From: Bacteroidales bacterium UBA6431
GTDB lineage: Bacteria; Bacteroidota; Bacteroidia; Bacteroidales; UBA932
Assembly: GCA_002439095.1 (NCBI GenBank)
Contig: DJOT01000005.1
Location: 4,920-68,919, forward strand
Length of the DNA: 64,000 nucleotides
Reading direction: 5' to 3'
The notes under the pieces are model-generated. The model had not been told where the DNA came from. It ran no database searches and was given only the letters and a program-made list of their open reading frames with translations. Position numbers and translations under genes: made by a program. This document shows positions 42,878 to 51,869 of this stretch, piece after piece; the stretch's first letter is position 1; each line of letters opens with the position of its first letter.

Positions 42878-43893
42878 TCCGCTTTCCTCCCTCGACGGAG
42901 AAGTTCCATCGTGCTCTTGGCAGCGGTCGAGCGCCCCTCTTCGCTGCGCCGTTCAATCATTGCCCTATATTCGTCTTCCGGCATGTTCATGTCCAGAAAG
43001 TTCATGGGATTGACCCTGTTCCCCTTGTAAATCACTTCATAATGCAGATGCGAGCCCGTCGATTTGCCGGTGTTGCCCACCGTCCCGATACGGTCGCCGC
43101 GGTGCAGTTTCATCCCCGGGGCCACCTCTATCGTGTTGAGGTGCGCATAGCGGGTCTGATACCCGTAACCATGGTCTACCACAATCTCGTTGCCGTAGCC
43201 CCAGAGGTGCATACCTGTCTTTTCCACCACACCGTCACCGGTAACATATACCGGAGTGCCTGTCTTGGTCGCAAAATCCTGTCCTCCATGACGTTCGCCG
43301 CCGCCGTAGACCGGGTCTATACGATAACCGAAACTGCTGGAAAGGCGGTATGACCCAGGAGCAGGAAGGATCGGAGGGACATTGGGGACGCATGATATCA
43401 TGTCTCCCGCCTTGCGTGAAAGATCTCTGACCTCGTCAAGGGATTTGCTGCGCACATAAGTACGCTTGGTGAGATCGTCCAGGCGCCGCACCATCTGCCG
43501 CAGATGCGAATTTGCCCCGAGCCTGTCCAGTTCCGCATAACGGTTGAGACCCTCCAATCCGGAATTCCGGACTTCCTCGGGAATCGGATTCAGACCATAG
43601 ATGGAACGGTAGACATCGTCATCACGCTGTTCTATACCTGTAAGAGTCTGCTCGTAGATGTCGAGCTGCCTGTCCATCACGCTCATCTTGGCCTCCCACT
43701 CGGCATGCCGCCGCTTGAGAGCGGCCGTACGCGGAAGTTCAAAATGGAAAACCGAAAGATAAAGCCAGAAGTACATCACCACGAGACCGAGCGCCACCAC
43801 AGCAAGCAGCGCCACTCTGATGTGCTTGACATATTTCGGCTCGCTTCGGGCCTCATACATCAGGGTCTCCGGATTAAAGACATACTTGGGCAT
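42874..43893 (-). CDS. M23-family metallopeptidase, membrane-anchored (first of pair)
   Basis: 339 residues. One membrane helix (about 26-50), coiled-coil stem, and a C-terminal LytM domain with FGYRIDPVYGGGERHGGQDF (zinc His and Asp) and GSHLHYEVIYKG. A paralogue of the next gene. Its likely -7 element TATATTTG (minus strand, 43907-43900) ends 6 bases before the ATG, implying almost no 5' leader. Confidence 0.92.
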   Translation of the reverse strand: MPKYVFNPETLMYEARSEPKYVKHIRVALLAVVALGLVVMYFWLYLSVFHFELPRTAALKRRHAEWEAKMSVMDRQLDIYEQTLTGIEQRDDDVYRSIYGLNPIPEEVRNSGLEGLNRYAELDRLGANSHLRQMVRRLDDLTKRTYVRSKSLDEVRDLSRKAGDMISCVPNVPPILPAPGSYRLSSSFGYRIDPVYGGGERHGGQDFATKTGTPVYVTGDGVVEKTGMHLWGYGNEIVVDHGYGYQTRYAHLNTIEVAPGMKLHRGDRIGTVGNTGKSTGSHLHYEVIYKGNRVNPMNFLDMNMPEDEYRAMIERRSEEGRSTAAKSTMELLRRGRKAE

Positions 43894-43899
43894 AGACTA

Positions 43900-43907
43900 C
43901 AAATATA
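43900..43907 (-). promoter_or_regulatory. Predicted -7 element of the M23-M23-MerR operon
   Basis: TATATTTG on the minus strand matches TAnnTTTG exactly and ends 6 bases before the start codon. No TTG at the usual -33 spacing was found. Confidence 0.45.
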
Positions 43908-43981
43908 CTGATTTTTTGTCTTTCGCCCCGGGACATCTCAAGTTACGTGCCAATGCCGTCACCCCGTCCGGGTAGGAAAAA

Positions 43982-44013
43982 TTGCGGATAATCACCAAAA
44001 AGTAGTATTTTTG
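43982..44013 (+). promoter_or_regulatory. Predicted promoter of the alaS operon
   Basis: TTG (43982-43984), a 21-base spacer and TATTTTTG (44006-44013) match the Bacteroidota promoter consensus. The predicted leader is about 20 bases to the ATG at 44040. Confidence 0.6.
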
Positions 44014-44039
44014 TCATTTGTTTGATATTTTGCAGTATT

Positions 44040-46682
44040 ATGACTTCTAAGGAAATAAGACAGAAATTTCTGGATTTCTTCGCATCCAAGGGACACACCG
44101 TCGTGCCTTCAGCCCCGATGGTGGTCAAGAATGACCCGACGCTGATGTTCACCAACGCCGGCATGAACCAGTTCAAGGACATTTTCCTCGGCAATGCCAA
44201 GGCCCCGTACCCGCGTGCAACAGATTCACAGAAGTGCCTGAGGGTAAGCGGAAAGCACAACGACCTCGAAGAAGTGGGACATGACACCTACCACCACACG
44301 ATGTTCGAGATGCTTGGCAACTGGAGTTTCGGCGACTACTTCAAGAAAGAGGCGATAGACTGGGCCTGGGAACTCCTCACAGAAGTCTACAAGATAGACC
44401 CTAAACTGCTCTACGCCACAGTGTTCGAGGGCAGCGAGGAGGACGGGACGACCATGGACATGGAAGCCAGGCAGGCCTGGCTCAAGCACCTGCCGGAAGA
44501 CCATATCCTGCTCGGCAACAAGCATGACAACTTCTGGGAGATGGGCGACACCGGCCCTTGCGGACCGTGCTCGGAAATCCACATAGACATCCGCACCCCC
44601 GAGGAAAAGGCCGCATCCGGTCTAAGCGGACGCGAACTTGTCAACAAATCCGATCCGCACGTGATCGAGATCTGGAACCTCGTGTTCATGCAGTACCAGA
44701 GGATGGCCGACGGACATCTGGAGAGCCTCCCGGCACGAAACATCGACACCGGCATGGGCTTCGAGCGCCTCTGCTGCGTGCTTCAGGGCAAGGAGAGCAA
44801 CTACGACACCGACGTGTTCAGCGGCCTGATCTCCAAGATCGGAGAAATCTCCGGACACCGCTACGGCGAAAATGCGCAGGCAGACGTAGCCATGAGGGTC
44901 ATCGCCGACCACATCCGCGCCATCAGCTTCAGCATAGCCGACGGCCAGCTCCCGTCCAACGTCAAGGCCGGATACGTGATCAGGAGAATCCTGCGCCGAG
45001 CCGTCCGCTACGGATATACTTTCCTCGGCCTGAACGAGCCGTTCATGTGCCGTCTGGTGCAGCAGCTCGTCGATGACATGGGCGAGGCCTACCCGGAGAT
45101 AGCAAAGCAGCAGAAGTTCATCGAAAACGTCATCCGCGAAGAAGAACTTGCCTTCCTGCGCACCCTCGACAGGGGCATAAAGCTGATGGACGAGTGCATA
45201 GCAAGAGCCGGAGAGAGCAAGGTGATTTCCGGGACGGACGCGTTCAAGTTATACGACACCTACGGTTTCCCTATCGACCTTACCGAACTTATTGCCGGGG
45301 AAAACGGCTGCACTGTGGATCTGGAAGGTTTCAAGGTTGAACTCCAGAAACAGAAAGACAGGGCCCGCAACGCCACAGCCAACACCTTCGGAGACTGGGC
45401 CATCTACCACAGCGGAGAAGATGTGCAGTTCACCGGGTACGACACCACCCGCACGGAAGGCGCCCTGCTGCTCAAGCAGAGGACCGTGGTCCAGAAAAAC
45501 AAGGAGATGCTCCAGCTCGTCTTCGACCGCACCCCGTTCTACGGGGAGATGGGAGGTGAAGTCGGGGACACAGGATACATCATCTCCGCCGACGGCGAGA
45601 GAATCAAAATTCTCAATACTATAAAGGAGAACAACCTTACCATCCACATAGCCGAGAAGCTCCCGCTCAACTGCGAGGGCGAGTTCACTCTCGTGGTAGA
45701 CGAAGACCGCAGACGGAAAATCGCAGCCAACCACAGCTGCACCCACCTGCTCGACAGGGCGCTCAGAGAAGTGCTCGGAGACCATGTGGAGCAGAAAGGC
45801 TCATACGTCTGCGACAACAGTTTCCGCTTCGACTTCTCCCACTTCGAGAAGCTCAGCGACGAGCAGATAGCCAAGGTGGAGGCACGGGTCAACCAGCTCA
45901 TCCGCGATAACCTGCCTCTTCAGGAAAAGCGTGACGCCACCATGGAAGAGGCACGGCAGATGGGTGCCATAGCCCTATTCGGCGAGAAATACGGCGACAG
46001 GGTGAGAGTCGTCAAGTTCGGTCCGAGTGTAGAACTCTGCGGTGGCTGCCACACCAGCGCCACCGGCAACATAGGATTCTTCAAGATCCTCTCCGAAAGC
46101 GCGATAGCCGCAGGCATACGCCGTATCGAAGCCGTCACAGGAGAGGCCGCAGAAGCTTATGTCTATGGAATGCAAGAGCTTCTCAAGACGGCCCGTTCAT
46201 TCTTCAACAATGTCCCGGATCTCGCAGGAGCTATAAGGCATCTGGTCGAGGACAACGCCACCTTCAAGAAACAGGCGGAGGAGTTCGCCCGGCAGAAAGC
46301 CGCACAGCTGGCACAGCTGCTCGCCTCCAAGGCAGAGGAAGTGGGCGGCATCAGACTCATTGTAGCCAGCCGCATAGCCGAGAACGGCGGCGACCCGACG
46401 ATGCTGCGCAACGCGGCCCTCGCTCTCCAGAAGGAACTCAGCAACACGGCTCTCGCCGCAGCATTCGAATCTGACGGCAAGCCGCAACTCCTGCTGATGT
46501 ATTCCGATGACCTTGTGGCCAAGGGGCACAACGCCGGCAAAGAAATCCGCGAGGCAGCCAAATTTATACTCGGCGGCGGTGGCGGACAGCCGGGACTGGC
46601 TTCCGCCGGCGGCAAGAACCTCGAAGGCCTCAAGGATGCCCTCGACGCCCTCGTCAAGGCTGCGACGACTTCCGGGAAATAG
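44040..46682 (+). CDS. alaS: Alanine--tRNA ligase
   Basis: 880 residues. The class II catalytic core (about 1-240) contains MFTNAGMNQFKDIFLG and the CLRVSGKHNDLEEVG segment. The editing domain has the zinc-binding NHSCTHLL and CGGCHTSATG (HxxxH and CxxxH), and the C-terminal oligomerisation/C-Ala domain ends with the Gly-rich FILGGGGGQPGLASAGG. The ATG at 44040 is chosen over an upstream frame that runs through the promoter. lptF-fmt follows 9 bases later. Confidence 0.97.
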   Translation: MTSKEIRQKFLDFFASKGHTVVPSAPMVVKNDPTLMFTNAGMNQFKDIFLGNAKAPYPRATDSQKCLRVSGKHNDLEEVGHDTYHHTMFEMLGNWSFGDYFKKEAIDWAWELLTEVYKIDPKLLYATVFEGSEEDGTTMDMEARQAWLKHLPEDHILLGNKHDNFWEMGDTGPCGPCSEIHIDIRTPEEKAASGLSGRELVNKSDPHVIEIWNLVFMQYQRMADGHLESLPARNIDTGMGFERLCCVLQGKESNYDTDVFSGLISKIGEISGHRYGENAQADVAMRVIADHIRAISFSIADGQLPSNVKAGYVIRRILRRAVRYGYTFLGLNEPFMCRLVQQLVDDMGEAYPEIAKQQKFIENVIREEELAFLRTLDRGIKLMDECIARAGESKVISGTDAFKLYDTYGFPIDLTELIAGENGCTVDLEGFKVELQKQKDRARNATANTFGDWAIYHSGEDVQFTGYDTTRTEGALLLKQRTVVQKNKEMLQLVFDRTPFYGEMGGEVGDTGYIISADGERIKILNTIKENNLTIHIAEKLPLNCEGEFTLVVDEDRRRKIAANHSCTHLLDRALREVLGDHVEQKGSYVCDNSFRFDFSHFEKLSDEQIAKVEARVNQLIRDNLPLQEKRDATMEEARQMGAIALFGEKYGDRVRVVKFGPSVELCGGCHTSATGNIGFFKILSESAIAAGIRRIEAVTGEAAEAYVYGMQELLKTARSFFNNVPDLAGAIRHLVEDNATFKKQAEEFARQKAAQLAQLLASKAEEVGGIRLIVASRIAENGGDPTMLRNAALALQKELSNTALAAAFESDGKPQLLLMYSDDLVAKGHNAGKEIREAAKFILGGGGGQPGLASAGGKNLEGLKDALDALVKAATTSGK

Positions 46683-46691
46683 TGTAGGAGG

Positions 46692-49082
46692 ATGAAGAAA
46701 CTCGACCGCTTCATACTGAAGTCGTTTTTAGGGCCGCTGATAGCGATCCTGTTCGTCGTGGTATTCATCCTCCTGCTGCAATTCTTATGGCTCTACATAG
46801 ACGAGCTCGTAGGCAAAGGTCTAGGACTGAGGATTATACTTGAGTTCCTGATGTGGGGCGCATGTACGATCCTGCCTCAAGCCCTGCCGCTCGCGACCCT
46901 GTTGGCCTCCATGATGGTTGTCGGCCAGATGGCCGAAAACAATGAGCTTCTCGCCATCAAGGCCGCCGGGGTATCTTTCTCACGGATCATCGCGCCTCTC
47001 ACCGCTGCGTCTCTGGTCATCGCCATCGGGGCTTTCTTCATCGGCGACAGGCTGGTGCCGCACGCCTTCAACAAGATCTATACTCTCCGCGATGATATCG
47101 GACGAACCAAGAACGAGATCAAGATACCGTCCGGCACGTTCTACGACGGCATCGACGGCTACATCCTGAGAGTCCAGGACCAGAGCAAGGAAAGCGGCAT
47201 GCTCTACGGAGTCATGGTCTATGACCACAGCGCCGGCAAGGGCAACATCTCCCTGACTCTGGCCGACTCGGCCCTCATCAAGATGTCAAGCAGGAAAGAC
47301 TATCTGACTTTCACGATGTTTGACGGCTCAAGCTATCAGGAGAACAACACCATCCGCTACGCTGACACAAGCCTCGCCCTGCAGAGAGTCAAGTTCGCCA
47401 GGCAGGAGATAGTGGTCCCGCTGTCCAACTACAGTTTCGAGAAATCGGATTCAAGCCGCTTCGGCGATCAGGCCAAATCAATGAGCGTGAAGCAGCTCAA
47501 GCACGATAGTGACTCACTGCACCACCACGTGGACTCCGTCCAGAGAGTCCACTACGCCTCCATCATCAGGATGAAGCCGTTCCAGGAGAGCGCCCAGCTT
47601 GACACGGCACTGAGGAATCCATCCCGGGCCATGTTCAGTCATGAAGGGTTTGAAGAATGGAAAGACATTGACAGCAAAGCCATAGCCTACAAGGAAGCGA
47701 GCGAAAGAGCAAGCCGCTATGCCTCAGACATCGGAAGCCTCAAGTTCGACACCTATGAGCAGGATTACTACATCAGGCACACGGACATCGAGTTGCTGAA
47801 GAAATTCGCGCAGGCTCTTGCCTGCTTCATATTGTTTTTCATCGGAGCGCCGCTCGGCTCACTGATACGCAAGGGCGGACTCGGCACCAGCGCCATAGTC
47901 TCCGTTCTGTTCTTCGTCCTGTATTGGGTTGTGGACATTTCCGGCACCAAACTGGCCCGGGACGGGGCCATCGGGGCATTCAGCGGAGCGTTCATATCCA
48001 CTTTCATACTCGCACCGATAGGCATCTTCCTCACATGGAAGGCCATAAACGACTCAGAACTTTTCAATTTGGATCAATTCAAGACTTGGAGGCGGAGGTT
48101 CAAAAGCAAGATTGTCAGCTTCTTCCGCCCTGTGCGCATAGTATACATGGGCACACCGGAATTTGCGGTAGCTCCGCTGGACAATCTCATACGCAACAAA
48201 TACAAGGTGGTCGGAGTGGTGACAGTCCCTGACAAGCCGAGCGGACGCGGCCTCAAAGTGAATGAAAGCGCGGTCAAGCGCTACGCCGTGGAGCATGGCC
48301 TTCCGCTGCTCCAGCCGGAGAAGCTCAAAGATCCTGAATTCCTCGCGGCGCTCAAGGCCTGGAAGCCGGACCTCATAGTGGTGGTGGCTTTCCGGATGCT
48401 GCCAGAGGCAGTGTGGTCGATGCCTCGGCTCGGTACCATCAACCTCCACGCCGCCCTGCTGCCACAGTACCGCGGCGCGGCTCCTATCAACTGGGCCGTC
48501 ATCAACGGAGAGAAGCTCACCGGCGTAACCACATTCATGATAGACAAGGACATCGACACAGGAGGCATCCTCATGCGTCACGAGTGCAGGATCAGCCCTG
48601 TTGACACGGCAGGAGACATCCACGACAAACTGATGGGGATCGGCTCCGACCTCGTGCTCCAGACTGTCGAAGGGCTCATCGAACACAATATCGAGATGCG
48701 TGTGCAGCGCTCGTTCATCCAGGGTTCTGAAGTGCTCAAGCCGGCACCGAAACTCACCCGGGAGACCTGCCGCATAGACTGGAACGACAGCAGTGAACAC
48801 ATCTACAACCTCATACGCGGCCTGAGTCCGTATCCGGCAGCATTCACCGAGATCGCAGAAGAGGGCAGAGAGCCGCTCACGCTCAAGATATACCGCGCAG
48901 AGAAAGTAAATCTGCATGCGGCACCAGGCACTATCCTCTCTGATGGCAAGACTTATCTCGCCATAGCCACGTCCGATGGGGCCATATCGCTCAAGGACAT
49001 GCAACTCGCAGGCAAGAAGAGAATGGAGGTCAAGGACTTCCTGCTCGGTTTCAGACACCCTGACAAGTTCCATATATGTTAA
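46692..49082 (+). CDS. LptF/LptG-family permease fused in frame to methionyl-tRNA formyltransferase
   Basis: 796 residues in one uninterrupted frame. Residues 1-480 are an LptF/G (YjgP/YjgQ) permease of the lipopolysaccharide exporter: three N-terminal helices, a periplasmic jellyroll-like domain and three C-terminal helices ending at WKAINDSELFN. Residues 481-796 are a complete Fmt: VRIVYMGTPEFAV, then NLHAALLPQYRGAAP with the catalytic Asn584 and His586, and Asp622 in IDTGG. A GTG at 48132 encodes Val481 and would yield a 316-residue Fmt of normal size, so separate translation from an internal start is possible. The 3' end overlaps the iron-sulfur gene by 7 bases. Confidence 0.88.
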   Translation: MKKLDRFILKSFLGPLIAILFVVVFILLLQFLWLYIDELVGKGLGLRIILEFLMWGACTILPQALPLATLLASMMVVGQMAENNELLAIKAAGVSFSRIIAPLTAASLVIAIGAFFIGDRLVPHAFNKIYTLRDDIGRTKNEIKIPSGTFYDGIDGYILRVQDQSKESGMLYGVMVYDHSAGKGNISLTLADSALIKMSSRKDYLTFTMFDGSSYQENNTIRYADTSLALQRVKFARQEIVVPLSNYSFEKSDSSRFGDQAKSMSVKQLKHDSDSLHHHVDSVQRVHYASIIRMKPFQESAQLDTALRNPSRAMFSHEGFEEWKDIDSKAIAYKEASERASRYASDIGSLKFDTYEQDYYIRHTDIELLKKFAQALACFILFFIGAPLGSLIRKGGLGTSAIVSVLFFVLYWVVDISGTKLARDGAIGAFSGAFISTFILAPIGIFLTWKAINDSELFNLDQFKTWRRRFKSKIVSFFRPVRIVYMGTPEFAVAPLDNLIRNKYKVVGVVTVPDKPSGRGLKVNESAVKRYAVEHGLPLLQPEKLKDPEFLAALKAWKPDLIVVVAFRMLPEAVWSMPRLGTINLHAALLPQYRGAAPINWAVINGEKLTGVTTFMIDKDIDTGGILMRHECRISPVDTAGDIHDKLMGIGSDLVLQTVEGLIEHNIEMRVQRSFIQGSEVLKPAPKLTRETCRIDWNDSSEHIYNLIRGLSPYPAAFTEIAEEGREPLTLKIYRAEKVNLHAAPGTILSDGKTYLAIATSDGAISLKDMQLAGKKRMEVKDFLLGFRHPDKFHIC
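48132..49082 (+). other. fmt: Methionyl-tRNA formyltransferase module within the fused frame (possible internal GTG start)
   Basis: This 316-codon segment has the full length and motifs of a stand-alone Fmt, which formylates initiator Met-tRNA. N-terminal formyltransferase domain about 1-205, C-terminal OB-like domain with IYRAEKVN and SLKDMQLAGKKRM. There is no stop codon between it and the permease and no evident ribosome-binding site before the GTG. Whether it is made only as a membrane-tethered fusion, also separately, or both, cannot be decided from sequence. Confidence 0.6.
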
Positions 49083-50482
49083 GAAAGATCAGAATCGCGG
49101 CAGCAGCCCTGTTCTTCGTAGGGATTACGCTGCTGTTTGCCGGCATCGGCAACCAATGGTGGGGCTGGATGGCCAAACTCCAGTTCCTCCCTTCTTGTAT
49201 GGCTCTGAACTTCGGAGCCATAGCATTCATCTTGCTGTTGACTCTCGTCTTCGGCCGACTCTACTGCTCCGTCATCTGCCCGATGGGAGTTTTTCAGGAT
49301 CTGATCATCTGCCTGCGCAAGGCTGTCTCACCGAAAGGGCACAAGCCCAAGAGGCATTTCGTCAAAGAGCCGCGCATCGTCCGTTATGGCATCCTGGCTA
49401 TCGTCATCGTAAGCGCTTTGACTTTCAGCCAGTTGCTGCTGACCGCCCTGGCACCGTACAGCGCTTATGGACGCGCTGTGCGCAGCGTCATCGGTCTCGC
49501 CAGCGGGGATAGCATCGCACCGGCACTGCTCATCACCGCATTCGTGACTCTGGCCGTGATAGCGGTTTGCGCCTGGATCTGGGGACGCGGATGGTGCAAC
49601 ACTGTCTGCCCTGTAGGCTCGGTGCTCGGACTTGTCTCACGGTTCTCACTCTTCAAAGTCAGCATTGACAAGAGCCAGTGTGTCTCCTGCCGCAAATGCG
49701 AGCGTGGCTGCAAATCCTCTTGTATAGATATAGACACCCACACGATAGACCACAGCCGTTGCGTGGACTGCTTCGACTGTCTGGACAGCTGCCCGAAAGG
49801 CGGTATAAAGTTCCGTTTCTCGCTGCCGGGCAAGGCTGAGGCCAAGACGGAGAGTGTCGATAAGGGACGTCGCGCATTCATGACCACCACGGCCCTCGTT
49901 GGCGGAAGCCTCGCTCTCGGGGCACAGAACAAGCGGCTCGACGGCGGACTGGCCGAGGTGATCGACAAGGCCTCACCGGAGCGCGCCGAGAGGCTGGTGC
50001 CGTTCGGGGCCAGAAGCGTCAAGGACTTCTACGACCGCTGCACCGCCTGCCAGCTCTGCGTGAGCAATTGCCCGAACGGGGTGCTACGCGCCTCCACCGA
50101 CTTAGAGCACTTCCTCCAGCCGCAGATGGGCTACGAAAAGGGCTGGTGCCGTCCGGAATGCACCACCTGCAGCCAGCTCTGTCCTGCGGGAGCAATCCTC
50201 CCTCTCGAAAAAGACGAAAAACTCTCGCACAAGATCGGCACGGCCAAAGTCAACCTGAGCCTGTGCCTCGCAGCCAAAGACGAAGCCGGATGCGGCAACT
50301 GCTCGCGCCACTGCCCGACAGGGGCTGTGCGTATGGTCAAGACCGACGGCTTCCGCAGGAGCATCCCTGTGGTGGCTGAAGCCCAGTGCATAGGCTGCGG
50401 CGCCTGCGAATATCTGTGCCCGTCAAGGCCGATAAGCGCCATCAGCGTAGATGGAATTTCCGTTCACATAAAGAATAACTGA
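49076..50482 (+). CDS. Membrane-bound multi-[4Fe-4S] protein, NapH-like plus NapG-like halves
   Basis: 468 residues. The first half has four or five membrane helices, two NapH/NosR-type CxxxCP motifs (residues 64-69 and 174-179) and two ferredoxin-like clusters (about 202-216 and 229-239). A twin-arginine stretch (Arg265-Arg266) followed by a hydrophobic run AFMTTTALVGGSLALG then leads to a second half with four more cysteine clusters (CTACQLCVSNCP, CTTCSQLCP, CGNCSRHCP, CIGCGACEYLCP). It resembles NapH and NapG joined in one chain and should move electrons across or along the membrane; the partner is probably the next gene. Confidence 0.82.
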   Translation: MLRKIRIAAAALFFVGITLLFAGIGNQWWGWMAKLQFLPSCMALNFGAIAFILLLTLVFGRLYCSVICPMGVFQDLIICLRKAVSPKGHKPKRHFVKEPRIVRYGILAIVIVSALTFSQLLLTALAPYSAYGRAVRSVIGLASGDSIAPALLITAFVTLAVIAVCAWIWGRGWCNTVCPVGSVLGLVSRFSLFKVSIDKSQCVSCRKCERGCKSSCIDIDTHTIDHSRCVDCFDCLDSCPKGGIKFRFSLPGKAEAKTESVDKGRRAFMTTTALVGGSLALGAQNKRLDGGLAEVIDKASPERAERLVPFGARSVKDFYDRCTACQLCVSNCPNGVLRASTDLEHFLQPQMGYEKGWCRPECTTCSQLCPAGAILPLEKDEKLSHKIGTAKVNLSLCLAAKDEAGCGNCSRHCPTGAVRMVKTDGFRRSIPVVAEAQCIGCGACEYLCPSRPISAISVDGISVHIKNN

Positions 50483-50483
50483 C

Positions 50484-51824
50484 ATGGACAGAAGAGAATT
50501 TATAAAGACCGCAGGTCTTGGCGCTGCCGCCGCAGGACTTGCAGCCTGCGCCCCCAAGACACTCACAGAGGAGAAGACCAGCGTTTCCGACAAAGGACTT
50601 GACGGCACCATGCCGCAGCACTACCCTGGAGTGGGGCTGCTCGGCTACGGCTGCATGAGGTGGCCGATGGTCGATGGAGAAGACGGCAAGAAACACATAG
50701 ACCAGCAGGAGGTCAACCGTCTGGTGGATTTCGCCCTCGAGCACGGCGTCAACTACTTCGACACCTCTCCTGTCTATCTGGAAGGCGACAGCGAGCGGGC
50801 CACAGCCGAAGCCCTCAACAGGCATCCTCGCGAGAGCTGGCTTCTCGCCACCAAACTGTCCAATTTCTCGGACGCATCTTATGACAACTCCGTCAAGATG
50901 TACCGCAAGTCCCTGGAAATCTTCAAGACAGACCATGTGGACTACTACCTGCTGCATTCCCTCAGCGGCGGAGAGGATTTCTCAAGACGCTTCGGAGATA
51001 CAGGGATCATGGAGTTCCTGCTGAAAGAAAAGGCCGCAGGACACATCCGGCATCTGGGCTTCTCCTTCCATGGGGCAAAGAGCGGATTTGACGAGATGAT
51101 GGCTCTGCACGACAGCGGCAAATACCGCTGGGACTTCGTACAGATACAGATGAACTATGTGGACTGGACCCATGCCGGCGGACGCAACACCGATGCCGAA
51201 TACCTCTACGGGGAACTCGACCGCAGGCAGATTCCGATAGTGATAATGGAGCCGCTGCGCGGAGGACGTCTGGCGGATATGCCGGCAGGCACGGCTGACC
51301 TTTTGAAAGCCAAGGCTCCCGGGGACTCTCTCGCATCCTGGGCTTTCCGCTTCGTCGGCAGCTATCCGCGCGTGCAGGTAGTGCTGAGCGGCATGACCTA
51401 CATGGAGCACCTGCAGGACAATCTCAAGACGTTCCTCAACTTCAAGCCGGTGACCGACGAGGAGAAAGCACTTCTGGAGGAGGTGGCCGACAGGCTCGAG
51501 AACTACCCTCTGGTGCGCTGCACAGGCTGTCAGTACTGCATGCCATGTCCTTACGGAATCAACATCCCGGCCATCTTCCGCTTCTACAACGACAGCGTCA
51601 ACGCTGGCACCTACGTGACCAGCAAAGAGCAGAAAGGCTACGCCAAGGCCCGCAGGAATTACCTGCTCGCCTACAACAAGGCCATCCCTGCGGTCCGCCA
51701 GGCCGATCACTGCATCGCCTGCGGCAAATGTGTGGGCGCATGCCCGCAGCACATCGCCATTCCACGCGAACTGCGCCGCATCGACCAGTACATCGAGAGC
51801 CTCAAGCGCGAGACGCTGGAGTAG
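50484..51824 (+). CDS. Exported aldo/keto reductase with C-terminal ferredoxin domain
   Basis: 446 residues. The N-terminus MDRREFIKTAGLGAAAAGLAAC is a twin-arginine signal with lipobox Cys22. The aldo/keto reductase barrel (about 45-330) has the tetrad Asp93, Tyr98, Lys124, His158. A C-terminal ferredoxin domain carries CTGCQYCMPCPYGINIP and CIACGKCVGACPQHIAIP. It starts one base after the iron-sulfur gene, so the two are likely redox partners outside the cytoplasm. The substrate is unknown, and an exported NADPH-type barrel would need another electron donor, which the clusters may supply. Confidence 0.85.
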   Translation: MDRREFIKTAGLGAAAAGLAACAPKTLTEEKTSVSDKGLDGTMPQHYPGVGLLGYGCMRWPMVDGEDGKKHIDQQEVNRLVDFALEHGVNYFDTSPVYLEGDSERATAEALNRHPRESWLLATKLSNFSDASYDNSVKMYRKSLEIFKTDHVDYYLLHSLSGGEDFSRRFGDTGIMEFLLKEKAAGHIRHLGFSFHGAKSGFDEMMALHDSGKYRWDFVQIQMNYVDWTHAGGRNTDAEYLYGELDRRQIPIVIMEPLRGGRLADMPAGTADLLKAKAPGDSLASWAFRFVGSYPRVQVVLSGMTYMEHLQDNLKTFLNFKPVTDEEKALLEEVADRLENYPLVRCTGCQYCMPCPYGINIPAIFRFYNDSVNAGTYVTSKEQKGYAKARRNYLLAYNKAIPAVRQADHCIACGKCVGACPQHIAIPRELRRIDQYIESLKRETLE

Positions 51825-51839
51825 AGCCACCACTTCCCC

Positions 51840-51865
51840 ACCTGCCCGCGCAGGTAGGGTTTTTG
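51840..51865 (+). terminator. Terminator of the alaS-aldo/keto reductase operon
   Basis: ACCTGC (51840-51845) pairs with GCAGGT (51850-51855) over a 4-base loop and is followed by AGGGTTTTT. It begins 15 bases after the reductase stop. The segment CGCGCAGGTAGG is shared with the third 84-bp repeat unit near 29749, perhaps by chance. Confidence 0.7.
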
Positions 51866-51869
51866 ACAA

